64,000 nucleotides of DNA from a bacterium D16-50 (GCA_003612485.1 RAZA01000001.1:1-64000); one strand, 5' to 3'. Positions 36,491-46,933 are shown, counted from the first letter of the stretch. Notes: generated by a model not told the origin, from the letters alone. Translations and numbers: made by a program.

Positions 36491-36731
36491 CTGCATCTTT
36501 ATTCTTCATATAATAAAATCTCCCTTCCGGCTATTTCTTTCCGAAAGTCACCTGCAATACCTGCTGCGGCAGCGAATTCCACCGAAAGGTTTCTATGCCT
36601 CCTAAACCCTCCGGCGCATTCCGGAAAGCTTAAGCAACGCTGCCTAATCCGGATGCACAATTCGGATCATGCTCGCCCAAGAACAAGGGAAATAGGGGGA
36701 ACAGCCACGGGGAACAGCGGGCCTCTCCCGG

Positions 36732-36760
36732 TTGACAAACATTCCCTCTCTTTGTATAAT
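36732..36760 (+). promoter_or_regulatory. Consensus promoter of the chemoreceptor gene
   Basis: TTGACA (36732-36737), 17-base spacer, TATAAT (36755-36760): a perfect sigma-A consensus, unusual for a chemoreceptor, which is often under a flagellar sigma factor. A small dyad ATGGTTT/AAACCAT (36773-36793) lies just after the start point and may be an operator. Between 36491 and 36731 I see nothing else. Confidence 0.85.
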
Positions 36761-36823
36761 ATTCACAAACAAATGGTTTAACATACAAACCATGCAATAC
36801 CATACATACGGGGGTAAGACAAA

Positions 36824-38797
36824 ATGAAAAGCATTCGCACCAAAATCACCTTATGTTTCATTCTGACTCTTCTGGTCTCATTGCTGGGGGCGGGAATCTC
36901 CGGCATCATCCCAAGCTACAACAGCATACTGTCCACTGTTGACTACATGATGAGCGAAACGGCCGGACTGGCGGCAGAGAGGGTAGAGCAGGAGCTTTCT
37001 GCCTACAAAAACGTGGCTATGGACACGGGCTGCATCCCTCAGCTGTCCGACCCGGAAGTAGCCGCAGACGAGAAGCAGAGCATCATTCAGGAGCGCTGCT
37101 CCATGCACAATTTCCAGAGAGGAAATATCATAGGCATTGACGGCATCAGCATCTTTGACGGGAAGGACTATTCGGACCGGGAGTATGTGCAGCAGGCCAT
37201 GCAGGGCAATGTCTATGTGTCGGAGCCGCTTGTAAGCAAGATCACCGGAGAACTGTCCATCATGGTAGCCGCTCCCCTCTATGCGGAGGGTGTCTACGGC
37301 TCCGAGATCGCAGGCGTGGTGTATTTCGTTCCCCACGAGACCTTTCTGAACGATATCGTGTCCTCCATCCAAATCGGTGACAACAGCAGGGCCTACATGA
37401 TCAATAGGTCCGGGGACACCATTGCCGACGTCACTCTCGACACCATCACGGTTCAGAACATCGAGGCCGAGGCAAAGAGCGATTCCTCCTTGAGCGATCT
37501 TGCCGCCATCCATGAATCCATGCGCCGCGGCGAAATCGGTTTCGGCAGTTATGAAAACGCCGGAGAAGAGATGTTTATCGCATATGCTCCCGTGAAAGAT
37601 ACCGACGGCTGGAGCATTGCAGTCACTGCTCCCCGGATGAATTATCTGGCTGATACCCTCAGAGGCATCTCCATCAACACCACCGTAATGATCATTTCCA
37701 TACTGGTTTCCATCATAGTGGCCCTGCTGCTGGCAAACAGCATCAGCAAACCCATGAAGGCTTGTGCAAAACGCATGAAGCTGCTGGTGGAAGGCGATCT
37801 GGAGACTCCCATGCCCAAGGTCAAGGGCAGGGACGAGACCGCCATGTTAGTCAGATCCACGGGTGAGCTGGTAAACGGCCTAAGCGCCATCATCAACGAT
37901 ATCAGCTACCTGCTGACCCAGCTGGCAAACCAGAATCTGGACATCCACACCCAGCATGAGGAGGTTTATACGGGAAGCTTCAAAAGCATACTGCTCTCCA
38001 TGCGTCACATGAAGGTTCAGCTGAACCAGATTATGTGGCAGGTCAACTCTTCTGCGGATCAGGTGTCCTCCGCCAGCGACCAGCTTTCCTCCAGCGCCCA
38101 AACCCTCAGTCAGGGAACGGTGGAGCAGGCCGGGTCCGTGCAGCAGCTGGCAGCCCAGATCAACGAGATTTCCCAGCAGGCAAAAAATACGGCGGCGGGC
38201 GCGCTGGAAGTTCGCAGCCAGACCCATTTGGCCGGCAAAGAAGTCTCCCAGTGCAATATACAGATGCAGAAGCTCATGGATGCCATGGATAAGATTCAGA
38301 CTTGTTCCAATGAAATAGAAAAGATTCTAAAGACCATAGAAGACATTGCGTTCCAGACCAACATCCTATCCCTGAACGCCGCCGTGGAGGCCGCCAGAGC
38401 CGGCAGCGCGGGCAAGGGCTTCAGCGTGGTAGCCGAGGAAGTGCGCACCTTGTCCGGCAAGTCCGCAGCGGCGGCCCAAAACACCTCCACCCTCATCGAG
38501 CGCTCTTCCGAGGCAGTGCGGGAAGGAATGGGAATCGCCAGAGAGACTGCGGACATCCTTATGGGCGTAGTAGACAGCATACAGTCCGTGGTAGGTTCCA
38601 TCGACAACATTGCAACGGTGTCCAACGATCAGTCCGAAGCCGTATGGCAGGTCTCGGAAGGCATCAACCAGATTTCCGTGGTGGTTCAGAGCAACAGCTC
38701 CACGGCTCAGGAAGGCGCCTCCGCCAGCGAACAGCTCTCCACCGAGGCTGCAGGCCTGAAGCGTCTGGTGAACCAGTTCACCTTGGCCTCAGACTGA
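36824..38797 (+). CDS. Methyl-accepting chemotaxis protein with Cache sensor
   Basis: A 657-residue transmembrane chemoreceptor. Membrane segment 1 is at about 8-28, a periplasm-facing double Cache-like sensor domain spans about 35-280 ([16 protein letters not shown] and [12 protein letters not shown] are typical), segment 2 is at about 286-306, followed by HAMP and a long helical signalling domain whose tip reads [20 protein letters not shown] (about residue 510). It would signal to CheA/CheW; no other chemotaxis or flagellar gene is here. GGGGG precedes the ATG. Its stop lies ten bases from the convergent ABC transporter stop, with no room for a terminator. Confidence 0.94.
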   Translation: MKSIRTKITLCFILTLLVSLLGAGISGIIPSYNSILSTVDYMMSETAGLAAERVEQELSAYKNVAMDTGCIPQLSDPEVAADEKQSIIQERCSMHNFQRGNIIGIDGISIFDGKDYSDREYVQQAMQGNVYVSEPLVSKITGELSIMVAAPLYAEGVYGSEIAGVVYFVPHETFLNDIVSSIQIGDNSRAYMINRSGDTIADVTLDTITVQNIEAEAKSDSSLSDLAAIHESMRRGEIGFGSYENAGEEMFIAYAPVKDTDGWSIAVTAPRMNYLADTLRGISINTTVMIISILVSIIVALLLANSISKPMKACAKRMKLLVEGDLETPMPKVKGRDETAMLVRSTGELVNGLSAIINDISYLLTQLANQNLDIHTQHEEVYTGSFKSILLSMRHMKVQLNQIMWQVNSSADQVSSASDQLSSSAQTLSQGTVEQAGSVQQLAAQINEISQQAKNTAAGALEVRSQTHLAGKEVSQCNIQMQKLMDAMDKIQTCSNEIEKILKTIEDIAFQTNILSLNAAVEAARAGSAGKGFSVVAEEVRTLSGKSAAAAQNTSTLIERSSEAVREGMGIARETADILMGVVDSIQSVVGSIDNIATVSNDQSEAVWQVSEGINQISVVVQSNSSTAQEGASASEQLSTEAAGLKRLVNQFTLASD

Positions 38798-38807
38798 TCC
38801 GCCGTCC

Positions 38808-40679
38808 CTATGCCGTCTGCACGGCTCCGGCGGCTCCCTCAAACTGGGAATTGTACAGTTCCGCATAAAATCCACCCTTGGACAGCAGCTGGTCATGGCT
38901 GCCCTGCTCCACGATGTCGCCGTCCTTCATAACCAGAATCACGTCGGCGTCCCTGATGGTGGAAAGTCTATGGGCGATGACAAAGCTGGTGCGTCCCTTC
39001 ATCAGGTTGTTCATCGCCTTCTGTATTCTGATCTCCGTTCTGGTATCCACGGAGCTGGTGGCCTCGTCCAGAATCAAAATCGGATTGTCCGCCAGAATGG
39101 CTCTGGCAATGGTAATCAGCTGTTTTTGGCCCTGAGACACATTTCCCGCGTCCTCGTTCAGCTCCATCTGATATCCGCCGGGAAGGGTCTGGATGAATCG
39201 ATGGACATGGGCGGCCTTGGCCGCGGCCACCACTTCCTCGTCCGTGGCGTCCAGCCTTCCGTATCTGATATTCTCCATTATGGTTCCGTTGAAGAGCCAT
39301 GTGTCCTGCAGCACCATGCCGAAACCCTCCCGCAGCCGGCTGCGATTGAATTCCCGGACATCGTGCCCATCCACCCGGACGGCACCGCCGTTCACGTCAT
39401 AGAACCGCATGAGCAGCTTCACCATGGTAGTCTTGCCCGCCCCCGTGGGTCCCACGATGGCCACCATCTGTCCCGGCTCCACCTGACAGCTGAAATCATT
39501 TATGATGATCTTGTCCGGCTGATAGCCGAAACGTACATGGTCGAAAGAGACTTCCCCGCGGATCTTTTCTGTTTCCACTGCCCCGGACACGGTGACGTCC
39601 TCCTCCTCTTCGTCCAGAAACTCGAACACCCTCTCTGCCGCAGCAGCCGTGGACTGGAACATATTGGATACCTGGGCCACCTGAGTGATGGGCTGGGTGA
39701 AGTTCTTCACATACTGGATGAATGCCTGAATCTCCCCTACCTCTATGACGCCCTTTACAGCCAGCATGCTTCCGCTGACGGCCACCGCCACATACCCCAG
39801 ATTCCCCACAAAGGTCATAATGGGCTGCATCATGCCGGAGATGAACTGGGATTTCCACGCGCTCTCATGGAGAATCTTGTTGGTCTCCCCGAACTCCCTC
39901 AGAGTGGCCTCCTCCCTATTGAAGGCCTTGATGATATTCTGTCCGCTGTACACCTCCTCGATCTGGCCGTTGATCTTGCCAAGATAGTTCTGCTGGGCGA
40001 TAAAATATTTCTGGGAATGCTTGATCACTACCCCGATCAGGCCCCCTGACACCGGCAGGATCACCAGCGCAATCAGAGTCATCACGGGACTGATCGAGAG
40101 CATCATGATCAGGATTCCCACAATGGTGGCCAGAGAGGTGATCAGCGTAGTGACGCTCTGGCTCAGACTCTGTCCCAGCGTATCCACGTCATTGGTGATC
40201 CTAGACAGCACCTCTCCCACCGTTCTGGACTCAAAATAAGCCATGGGCATCCGATTGATCTTTTCCGAAATCTCCCTGCGGAACCGAAAGCAAAGTTTCT
40301 GGGAAACCTCCGTCATCACCATCCCCTGCACGAAGGACAGCAGCGCGCTGAGGGCATATAGGCCCAAAAGGAAAACCAATATCTCTCCGATGCGGCCGAA
40401 ATCAATGCCCCCCGTGCCGCTAAACTTATCCATCATGCCGTTAAACAGCTCCGTAGTGGCCTTGGCCAGCACCTTGGGCCCAAGGATGTTGAATACCGTA
40501 CTGCCTGCCGCAAAGATCATCACGGCGATCATGGCGATCTTGTACCTGCCCATATAGGCCATAAGCTTCCGTGCCGTCCCTTTGAAATCCTTGGCTTTTT
40601 CCCCTGCCATCATCCTTCCGCCGGGACCGTGGGGACCATGGCCGGGCATCCTTCCCGCCGTTTTACTCTCTTTGCTCAT
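38808..40679 (-). CDS. ABC exporter half-subunit B
   Basis: A 623-residue fused membrane-ATPase subunit: six membrane segments with the EYxxK-type core, then an ATPase with Walker A GPTGAGKT, Q loop VLQDTWLF, signature NVSQGQKQ, Walker B ILILDEATSSVD and the switch His in VIAHRLST. The N-terminus is Gly/His/Pro-rich (MPGHGPHGPGG). Its ATG overlaps the stop of the partner gene (ATGA), so the two make a heterodimeric exporter of the multidrug type. In this subunit the catalytic Glu (DEAT) is intact. Confidence 0.93.
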   Translation of the reverse strand: MSKESKTAGRMPGHGPHGPGGRMMAGEKAKDFKGTARKLMAYMGRYKIAMIAVMIFAAGSTVFNILGPKVLAKATTELFNGMMDKFSGTGGIDFGRIGEILVFLLGLYALSALLSFVQGMVMTEVSQKLCFRFRREISEKINRMPMAYFESRTVGEVLSRITNDVDTLGQSLSQSVTTLITSLATIVGILIMMLSISPVMTLIALVILPVSGGLIGVVIKHSQKYFIAQQNYLGKINGQIEEVYSGQNIIKAFNREEATLREFGETNKILHESAWKSQFISGMMQPIMTFVGNLGYVAVAVSGSMLAVKGVIEVGEIQAFIQYVKNFTQPITQVAQVSNMFQSTAAAAERVFEFLDEEEEDVTVSGAVETEKIRGEVSFDHVRFGYQPDKIIINDFSCQVEPGQMVAIVGPTGAGKTTMVKLLMRFYDVNGGAVRVDGHDVREFNRSRLREGFGMVLQDTWLFNGTIMENIRYGRLDATDEEVVAAAKAAHVHRFIQTLPGGYQMELNEDAGNVSQGQKQLITIARAILADNPILILDEATSSVDTRTEIRIQKAMNNLMKGRTSFVIAHRLSTIRDADVILVMKDGDIVEQGSHDQLLSKGGFYAELYNSQFEGAAGAVQTA

Positions 40680-42835
40680 TTCGCCGCACCTCCCTCCAGC
40701 TCCGCTTCGGACAGCTGTGATCTCGCAATCTCCCTATATGCCTCGCAGTCACGCAGAAGCTCCCCATGAGTGCCCATGCCTGCGATTCTCCCCTCGTCCA
40801 GCACAATGATCTGATCTGCATGAAGAATCGTACTGATACGCTGGGCCACGATGATCACTGCTGCGTCCCCCGTTTTCTCTTTAAGAGCCCTGCGCAGCTC
40901 CACATCCGTCTTATAATCCAATGCCGAAAAGCTATCGTCAAACAAAAACACCTTCGGAGACTTGGCAATGGCTCTGGCGATGGACAGTCTCTGCTTCTGG
41001 CCGCCTGACACATTGGTGCCTCCCTGAGAGATCTCACTGTGATACCTGTCCGGCTTTCCCTCTATGAATTCCGATGCCTGAGCGGTTCTCGCAGCCTCCT
41101 CCATTGCAGTGTCGCTGATGTCCTCGCCCCCGAACTTCAGGTTGGAGGCAATGTCTCCGGAAAACAGCACCGCCTTCTGAGGCACATATCCCAAAAGGCT
41201 CCTCAGCTTGTGCTGGGACACCTCTCTGATGTCCACCCCGTCCAGAGTAATGCGTCCGCTTGTGACATCATAGAAACGGGGAATCAGGTTCAGCAAGGTA
41301 GACTTGCCGCAGCCGGTGCTGCCGATAATGGCAGTAGTCTCTCCGGGTCTGGCAGTAAAGGTCAGATCCCTCAGGGCATCCTCCTCCGCCCCCGGATAGC
41401 GGAAGGACACGTTCTCAAAAGCCACCGTGCCCTTGGCGTCCGCCAGCAGGGAATCCTGCACCTTTGGGCTGTCCACAACACCGGGCCGGGTGCCAATGAC
41501 CTCCTCGATCCGACCTGCGGCCACCCCGGCCCTTGGCAGCATCACGGAAATCATGGTGAGCATCAGGAAGGACATGACAATCTGCATGGTATAGGTGATA
41601 AAGGCCAGCATATCTCCCACCATCAGATTGCCCATATCAATCCCCTTGGCCCCGAACCACACGATCATAATACTGATGCCGTTCATGATCAGCATCATCA
41701 TAGGCATCATCACATTCATGACCCTATTCGTAAACAGCTGGGTCCCCATCAGGTCTCTGTTTGCCTTATCGAAGCGCTCCTCCTCAAATTTCTCCCGGCT
41801 GAAGGCCCGGATCACAGGAACTCCCGTCAGGATCTCTCTGGACACCAGATTCAGCCGGTCCACCAGAGTCTGCATCTTTTTGAACTTAGGCATTGCCACC
41901 GCCATCAGCACACATACCAGCCCCATGATCAGAATCACAGCCACACCTATGATCCACCCCATGCCGGTTCTGGTCCGAAGCACCTTCACAACGCCGCCCA
42001 CACCGATGATAGGCGCATAGACCACCATCCGCAGCATTATAACCACCACCATCTGCACCTGCTGGATGTCGTTGGTGCTTCTGGTGATCAGAGAGGCCGT
42101 GGAAAATTTCTCCATCTCCCCATGGGAAAAGGAAACCACCTTTGTAAACACCCTCTCCCTGAGATTCAGCCCCAGCCTTGCCCCGATTTTAGACGCCAGC
42201 AGCCCCACCAAAATGGCTGCGGCCATCATCACCACCGAATAGGCAAGCATCCTGCCTCCTGTCCCCAGCAGATAATCCCTCTGGAGCCTGCCGAGGTCCA
42301 TGCCCAGCCTTTCGTATTCCTGCCAAACGAACTGCACCGCCCTCTGGGCGATGAGGGTATCCCCAGACTCCCCCAGACCCTGCCGTATCTGCTCCCGCAG
42401 CTCCAGAATATAGGCGGCCTCTTCCCCGGAGCCCTCTCCCGGCAAAGCGCTCCCTATGGAAAGGTCTTTTGCCGGATTGTTTTCCGAATTCAGCGCCGAA
42501 TAAATCAGCATGGGAATCCCCAGACACTTGTTCAGGGCCTCCCTATCCTCTCCGCTGCCGCAAAAGACATAATTCCCCTCTTCATCCCGTTCATAAGCGG
42601 AATCCAGCAGCGCTCTCTCCTCATCGGTCATAAACACAGCCAGCCCCTCATAGACGGATTCCCCCATCTTTTCCGGCACGCCGTCCCGAATTCCCTTCTG
42701 ACCGATACCAATATCCACGATATCCGCCGTATACTGCGGCAGCGCCAGATCGCAGTACGCCTGAACCACCAGCAGAACAATGATGGCCAGCACGGACCAC
42801 TTTGATTCCTTCAGATATCTGAAAATCTTCAGCAT
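40676..42835 (-). CDS. ABC exporter half-subunit A with large outer loop
   Basis: A 719-residue fused membrane-ATPase subunit. Walker A GSTGCGKST, signature NVSGGQKQRLS and Walker B VFLFDDSFSALD are present; Asp replaces the catalytic Glu (DDS), as expected for the degenerate-site half of a heterodimer such as TM287/288. Between membrane segments 1 and 2 lies an extra hydrophilic stretch of about 140 residues. The ATG at 42835 has AAGGAG seven bases upstream; the frame is open to 42964 but the extension is not family-like. Substrate unknown, drug or lipid efflux likely. Confidence 0.92.
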   Translation of the reverse strand: MLKIFRYLKESKWSVLAIIVLLVVQAYCDLALPQYTADIVDIGIGQKGIRDGVPEKMGESVYEGLAVFMTDEERALLDSAYERDEEGNYVFCGSGEDREALNKCLGIPMLIYSALNSENNPAKDLSIGSALPGEGSGEEAAYILELREQIRQGLGESGDTLIAQRAVQFVWQEYERLGMDLGRLQRDYLLGTGGRMLAYSVVMMAAAILVGLLASKIGARLGLNLRERVFTKVVSFSHGEMEKFSTASLITRSTNDIQQVQMVVVIMLRMVVYAPIIGVGGVVKVLRTRTGMGWIIGVAVILIMGLVCVLMAVAMPKFKKMQTLVDRLNLVSREILTGVPVIRAFSREKFEEERFDKANRDLMGTQLFTNRVMNVMMPMMMLIMNGISIMIVWFGAKGIDMGNLMVGDMLAFITYTMQIVMSFLMLTMISVMLPRAGVAAGRIEEVIGTRPGVVDSPKVQDSLLADAKGTVAFENVSFRYPGAEEDALRDLTFTARPGETTAIIGSTGCGKSTLLNLIPRFYDVTSGRITLDGVDIREVSQHKLRSLLGYVPQKAVLFSGDIASNLKFGGEDISDTAMEEAARTAQASEFIEGKPDRYHSEISQGGTNVSGGQKQRLSIARAIAKSPKVFLFDDSFSALDYKTDVELRRALKEKTGDAAVIIVAQRISTILHADQIIVLDEGRIAGMGTHGELLRDCEAYREIARSQLSEAELEGGAAK

Positions 42836-42960
42836 GGCCGTCTCCTTCCCATATCCAATATTTTCCAAAACGAATGTTCTTCCATTATAGAGATACCCCC
42901 ATGGCAATGCAATAAAAAAACAATTAAAAAAGGATAAAAAAACGGTCACCTTATAAACCG

Positions 42961-43317
42961 TCACCGGTAAAATACAAATCCTGCAATACCACTTATAAAA
43001 ATAATTATAATGGGGTTAAGTTTCCATTTACGCAATATGAACAGCATAGCTGAGAATATAAATACCGCAGTCCAATTAATGGATAAAAAGTTCATTTCAG
43101 AATGATCATTTCCGTACAATGCCAACAATATAATCGTGACAGCAGCGGAAATGATCAGTCCTAAGGAAGCGGATTTTAATCCGTTCAGCACTTCCAGCAC
43201 ATAAGCGGATTTCTGATGGGTCTGAAAAAATTTATATAAAGTCAGTGAAATCGTAATGATATCCGTAAATATTTTTTCGCATATCCTGTTGCTACTTGTC
43301 AAGGACGTATTCATCAT
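42961..43317 (-). pseudogene. C-terminal fragment of a chromate-type transporter
   Basis: A 118-codon frame with two to three membrane segments. The part LEVLNGLKSASLGLIISAA and ILRKWKLNPIIIIFISGIAGF matches the end of the CHR (chromate/ion transporter) family, whose single domains are near 180-190 residues. The first half of the domain is missing, and the frame begins inside the end of the TnpW-like gene, so it is a truncated remnant. Base composition is lower in GC than the neighbouring exporter. Confidence 0.6.
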
Positions 43318-43514
43318 TTTTCATCACTTTTTCTTGGTTTTCCCTGTTTTCCATGCTCTAAATCGTGGAGAATGACACGCTTCAACTTGTCCTCTACGCT
43401 TTGGGTACTTGTATCAGAGAAATGTACCTCGACTAAGTAAGTCGTCTTATCAATCTTCTTTTGCAAACAAGGCGTTAATCGCCCTGTGGTGTTGGTCTGA
43501 ATGTTGTCGCTCAT
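43314..43514 (-). CDS. TnpW-like transposon-encoded protein
   Basis: A 66-residue protein with GRLTPCLQKKIDKTTYLVEVHFS, the hallmark of the small TnpW family found on clostridial conjugative transposons; its function is unknown. The ATG is preceded by AGGAGG. Next to the relaxase remnant and the truncated transporter it marks the relic of an integrative element. Confidence 0.75.
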   Translation of the reverse strand: MSDNIQTNTTGRLTPCLQKKIDKTTYLVEVHFSDTSTQSVEDKLKRVILHDLEHGKQGKPRKSDEK

Positions 43515-43532
43515 AGTCCTCCTTTTAGGCGC

Positions 43533-43572
43533 AAAAAAGACGCATGGTTTACAATTTACTGTTCCATGCGCC
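43533..43572 (-). terminator. Terminator after the Rpn-type gene
   Basis: Minus strand GGCGCATGG...CCATGCGTC (43539-43572, one G-T pair) followed by TTTTTTG. Confidence 0.8.
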
Positions 43573-43604
43573 TTTACGCTGTTATTTTGATGTTAAGTTG
43601 TTTT

Positions 43605-44447
43605 TTATGCTAACTGCATAACCTCGGTTTCAAGTTCCCTTAATTCGTCTAATGATAATGAGGGAACACATAACGCAATTTCATTAAGTGAAAGTTTTCC
43701 CATTTTTATCATTCTTTCCGCTGTTTCTCTTGCCTCACTATTTCTAATATCTTCCGCATATGCTTCTAAAACCTGCTCATCGTCAAACAATGTCATCATA
43801 ATGTCTACAACCTCCTGTTCCTTACTTTCAAGATATTCTTTCAACACGTTTCTGTCTTTACAGATACGGATTGTTTCTGTTACCGCTTTCTTTGTCTGCC
43901 CATATTTCTTTCTCTGCTCATTATATACCTTACAGAAAATAATATACTGTCCGATAATGCTGTTCTCGTCCTCTTGATATAGCACTTTGACCTCTGCATC
44001 TACCGCTATCTTTTCGCCATCAAAAAAGTCTTTTGAAAGTGATATAGTATCGGGTGGGTTCTCCGGTTTTTCACCCGTAAAGATAATATACAGTTCAGGT
44101 TTTGGCATATTCACTTTTTTAGAACCATACAAATTTTGCTTGGTACGCTTGAAAAAATCGTGATATGTTTGTATCAGATACATCAGCGCACGTATTATAA
44201 TATTCAATGTCCATGTTGACTGACTTTCAATCAAAATGACAAGTCTGCCGCCAACCGAAAATCCAAGGTCATTATAGTCTGCGTCTACCAGTATGTGCTT
44301 GATCGTCACATCTTTTATATCTTCTTCTGTTACATTACCGTCCTCTGGGTGAAGTGCCTTATACAGTCGGAGCAGATACTTTTTATCTTGAAATAAATTT
44401 GTGAACACGCTGTCTTTTATTTTACGCTTTGGCGTGCTTTATGCCAT
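43605..44447 (-). pseudogene. Rpn-type PD-(D/E)XK nuclease/transposase, stop at codon 3
   Basis: The product would be about 280 residues with the family features VFTNLFQDKKYLLRLYKALHP, DYNDLGFSV, LVILIESQSTWTLNII (the nuclease core E-x-Q), and MPKPELYIIFTG. Rpn proteins promote RecA-independent recombination and spread as repeated families in Lachnospiraceae. The natural ATG (44447) has GAGG upstream, but codon 3 is TAA (44439-44441); the frame then stays open. A GTG at 44408 could restart translation and yields 267 residues. The missing start-proximal part is short, so partial activity is possible. Confidence 0.8.
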
Positions 44448-44550
44448 TTTATCACCTCACTATTGCAATCCAGCAGAAGATACAATACAACTTTCCCCTA
44501 CCGTATTTCTATTATACAAAAAAACGCCTGTCTTTACAATAAAATTCACA

Positions 44551-45405
44551 TTAAATTTCTTCCTCCCTCCGTTTAGTCCTGCTCTGTTGCCTATTATGCT
44601 GTCGGCTTTCGTTCTGAAGTTCCCTCTCAAGATTCTTTTTGTTATAACTGATTACCTCGGCATATGCTAACTCGGTAGCGGTCTTGGTCTGCTCCTTGCC
44701 GATACTGTTACAATCCACTTGTAGTGACTGAATTTCCGCTTTCCACTGTTTCGGCGTTATCTTCTCGCCATTCTGCAAAAGGCTCTGCATACGCTCCTTT
44801 AATTCGGGGTACTTCGATAAGCTGTCCTTATGCTCCTTATCGTATCTCATTTTCGCAAACCCTTTGAGTGACTGGCTCTCCTTATATTCGGCTTGGATCG
44901 GCGCATAGAGAGCATACATTTTTGACAGTTCCTTTAGTCGGCTTAGTTTCTGCCCTTTTGAAAGATGTACCGTTTCCAACTGTTGGTATCTCTGCTCCTT
45001 ATCCGCTGTGTATTTCGCAAGGCTCTCAAAGCTGTCTATCTTCCTTGTAGTAATGAATTTCTCCGCATTATCGGCTGACTGCAAGGCGGTTCTGTCGGAT
45101 ATTCTTCTTAGGTGCTTTCCGCTGACAATCGGCAAGTCTAATCTGCCTTTGCGCTCTAAAGCGTTGGCAACCGCCCCGATATGGATTGTCGGCTCTCTGT
45201 CAATCCCCTGCTCCTTAAAAGAGCGGTGTTCCCAATGTACCGCAATCCCTAACTGCTCATTGGTGGCATTGATTGTGTCGGCTAAATCCTTGCGCCACTT
45301 CCTAGCGTTCTCTTGGCTTATAAAATGCACATGGAAAATCAAATGCTGGCATTGTTCCACAAGGACAAATACATTACGAAACCTTTCCGGCTTCTGATAG
45401 AACAG
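44551..45405 (-). pseudogene. MobA/MobL relaxase, 5' truncated
   Basis: An open frame of about 284 codons that begins after a TAG and has no proper start (an internal GTG is at 45360). WRKDLADTINATNEQLG followed by HRSFKEQGIDREPTIHIG is typical of the middle of MobA/MobL relaxases of Gram-positive mobilisable elements; after this comes the helical, Lys/Gln-rich tail. The N-terminal catalytic part with the Tyr and the HxH metal site is missing except for scraps (LIFHVHF). It is a decayed mobilisation gene in an AT-richer island. Confidence 0.75.
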
Positions 45406-45436
45406 CTAAAAAACCTACAGACTTCAGAATTTGTAT

Positions 45437-45479
45437 GTTAAAAAGCCCTCCCCACGGCAGCTGCCATGCGGAGAGGGCT
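45437..45479 (-). terminator. Terminator of the MATE gene
   Basis: Minus strand AGCCCTCTCC...GGGGAGGGCT (45444-45479) with an inner GGCAGCTGCC, followed by TTTTTAAC. Confidence 0.88.
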
Positions 45480-45538
45480 CTGATGCTTCAACCATATGTA
45501 TTTCTTCACAGACATTGGCCGTCAATGCCCTTACATTG

Positions 45539-46933
45539 CTATTCTCCCACAATGTTCTGCAGCCAAACTCCCTTTTTCACCAGCACGAAGCCGATGGCGC
45601 ATTTGATCCAGTCCGCCATCTGAACCATAGCAAAAATAACGATGACGGGAACCCCCGTAAAACGGCTCAGAGCGTAGGCCACGGGAACGCTGACGCACCA
45701 GACGAACACGCTGTCAAACAAAAAGGTCACGATGGTCTTACCCCCTGACCGAAGGGTGAAGTATGCCGCGTGCATGAACGCCGCCTGAGGCATGAAGATT
45801 GCCTGCGCCACGATAAACTGCACCGCCAGAGCCTTCACATCCTCGGTGGTATTGTAGATTCTGGGAAACAGAGGCGCGATGAACACCATCAGCACAGCCA
45901 CCCCGATGCAGGTGAACACGGAAAACGCAATGATCTTGTTGTCCGTGTCTCTGGCCTCCTTCATTTTTCCCGCCCCCAAGAGCTGCCCGATTATGATCGC
46001 CACCGCGTCCCCCATGGCGATAAAGACTACGTTGAACACATTGTTGATGGTATTGGCGATGTTCAGGCCTGCGATGACATTCAGCCCCCTTACCGAATAG
46101 CACTGGATAAGCATGGCCATCCCCGCCGACCACATGGTCTCATTGATCAGCAGGGGGGCGCCCTTCACAAAATATTTCACCGCCAAGTGCCCCGGCACCT
46201 TCAAAGTGCGGTAGACGCCCTCTATGTACGGGTTCCTCTCCTTGTGGGCATGGGTCCAGAGAATAACGATGGCAGCCTCCACATACCTAGACACCACCGT
46301 AGCCGTCGCCGCACCCACCACGCCCAAGGCGGGCAGGCCAAACTTCCCGTAGATCAGAATATAATTCAGGCACAGATTCACAAACACGGCGGCGATTCCC
46401 GCCTTCATGGGCACCACGGTCTCCCCGCATTCCCGCAGAGTGCTGACATAAATCTGCACCATCATAAAGGCAGGCAGGCCAAACAGCATCACCTTCAGAT
46501 AGCTTTTCCCATACCCCAGAGCAGCCTTAAGATCGCCTCCGTCGCTGCTGCCGCTCAAATACATCTGAATCAGGCTGCCGCCCACAGTCAAAAAGAGCAG
46601 CAGTGCCCCAGCCGTAAGAATCAGGGCCATCCAGAATTTATAGCGGAAGGTCTGCCGTATCCCCTCCTGATCCTTCTGTCCGAAGTATTGAGCCGTGAAG
46701 ATCCCTGCCCCTGCAAGCCCGCCGAACACACAGAGATAGTATACCATCATGAGCTGATTCACAATGGCCACCCCGGACATCTGTTCCGTGCCCACCTGCC
46801 CCACCATGATATTGTCAAGAAGCCCCACGAAATTGGTGATGCCGTTTTGAATCATAATGGGAACCGCCACCGCCAGCACCATTCTATAAAAAGCCTTGTC
46901 TCCGATGAATTTCTCTTTCGCTTTCGTCAACAT
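45539..46933 (-). CDS. MATE-family efflux transporter
   Basis: A 464-residue, twelve-segment membrane protein of the multidrug and toxin extrusion family: PIMIQNGITNFVGLLDNIMVGQVG in helix 1, the second-half repeat NETMWSAGMAM, and AGAGIFTAQYFGQKD. It exports cationic compounds using a Na or proton gradient; the real substrate is unknown. The ATG is preceded by GAGAGGTGAAG. It stands alone with its own promoter and terminator, between the mobile-element relic and tpiA. Confidence 0.93.
   Translation of the reverse strand: MLTKAKEKFIGDKAFYRMVLAVAVPIMIQNGITNFVGLLDNIMVGQVGTEQMSGVAIVNQLMMVYYLCVFGGLAGAGIFTAQYFGQKDQEGIRQTFRYKFWMALILTAGALLLFLTVGGSLIQMYLSGSSDGGDLKAALGYGKSYLKVMLFGLPAFMMVQIYVSTLRECGETVVPMKAGIAAVFVNLCLNYILIYGKFGLPALGVVGAATATVVSRYVEAAIVILWTHAHKERNPYIEGVYRTLKVPGHLAVKYFVKGAPLLINETMWSAGMAMLIQCYSVRGLNVIAGLNIANTINNVFNVVFIAMGDAVAIIIGQLLGAGKMKEARDTDNKIIAFSVFTCIGVAVLMVFIAPLFPRIYNTTEDVKALAVQFIVAQAIFMPQAAFMHAAYFTLRSGGKTIVTFLFDSVFVWCVSVPVAYALSRFTGVPVIVIFAMVQMADWIKCAIGFVLVKKGVWLQNIVGE

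Noticed and set aside
41039..42805. 588-codon open frame on the plus strand, very rich in His
   Set aside because: Antisense to the ABC exporter subunit; the His content comes from reading the complement of codons such as ATG and GTG. Similar antisense frames at 7302-8843, 9981-11528 and 59762-60907 were rejected for the same reason.
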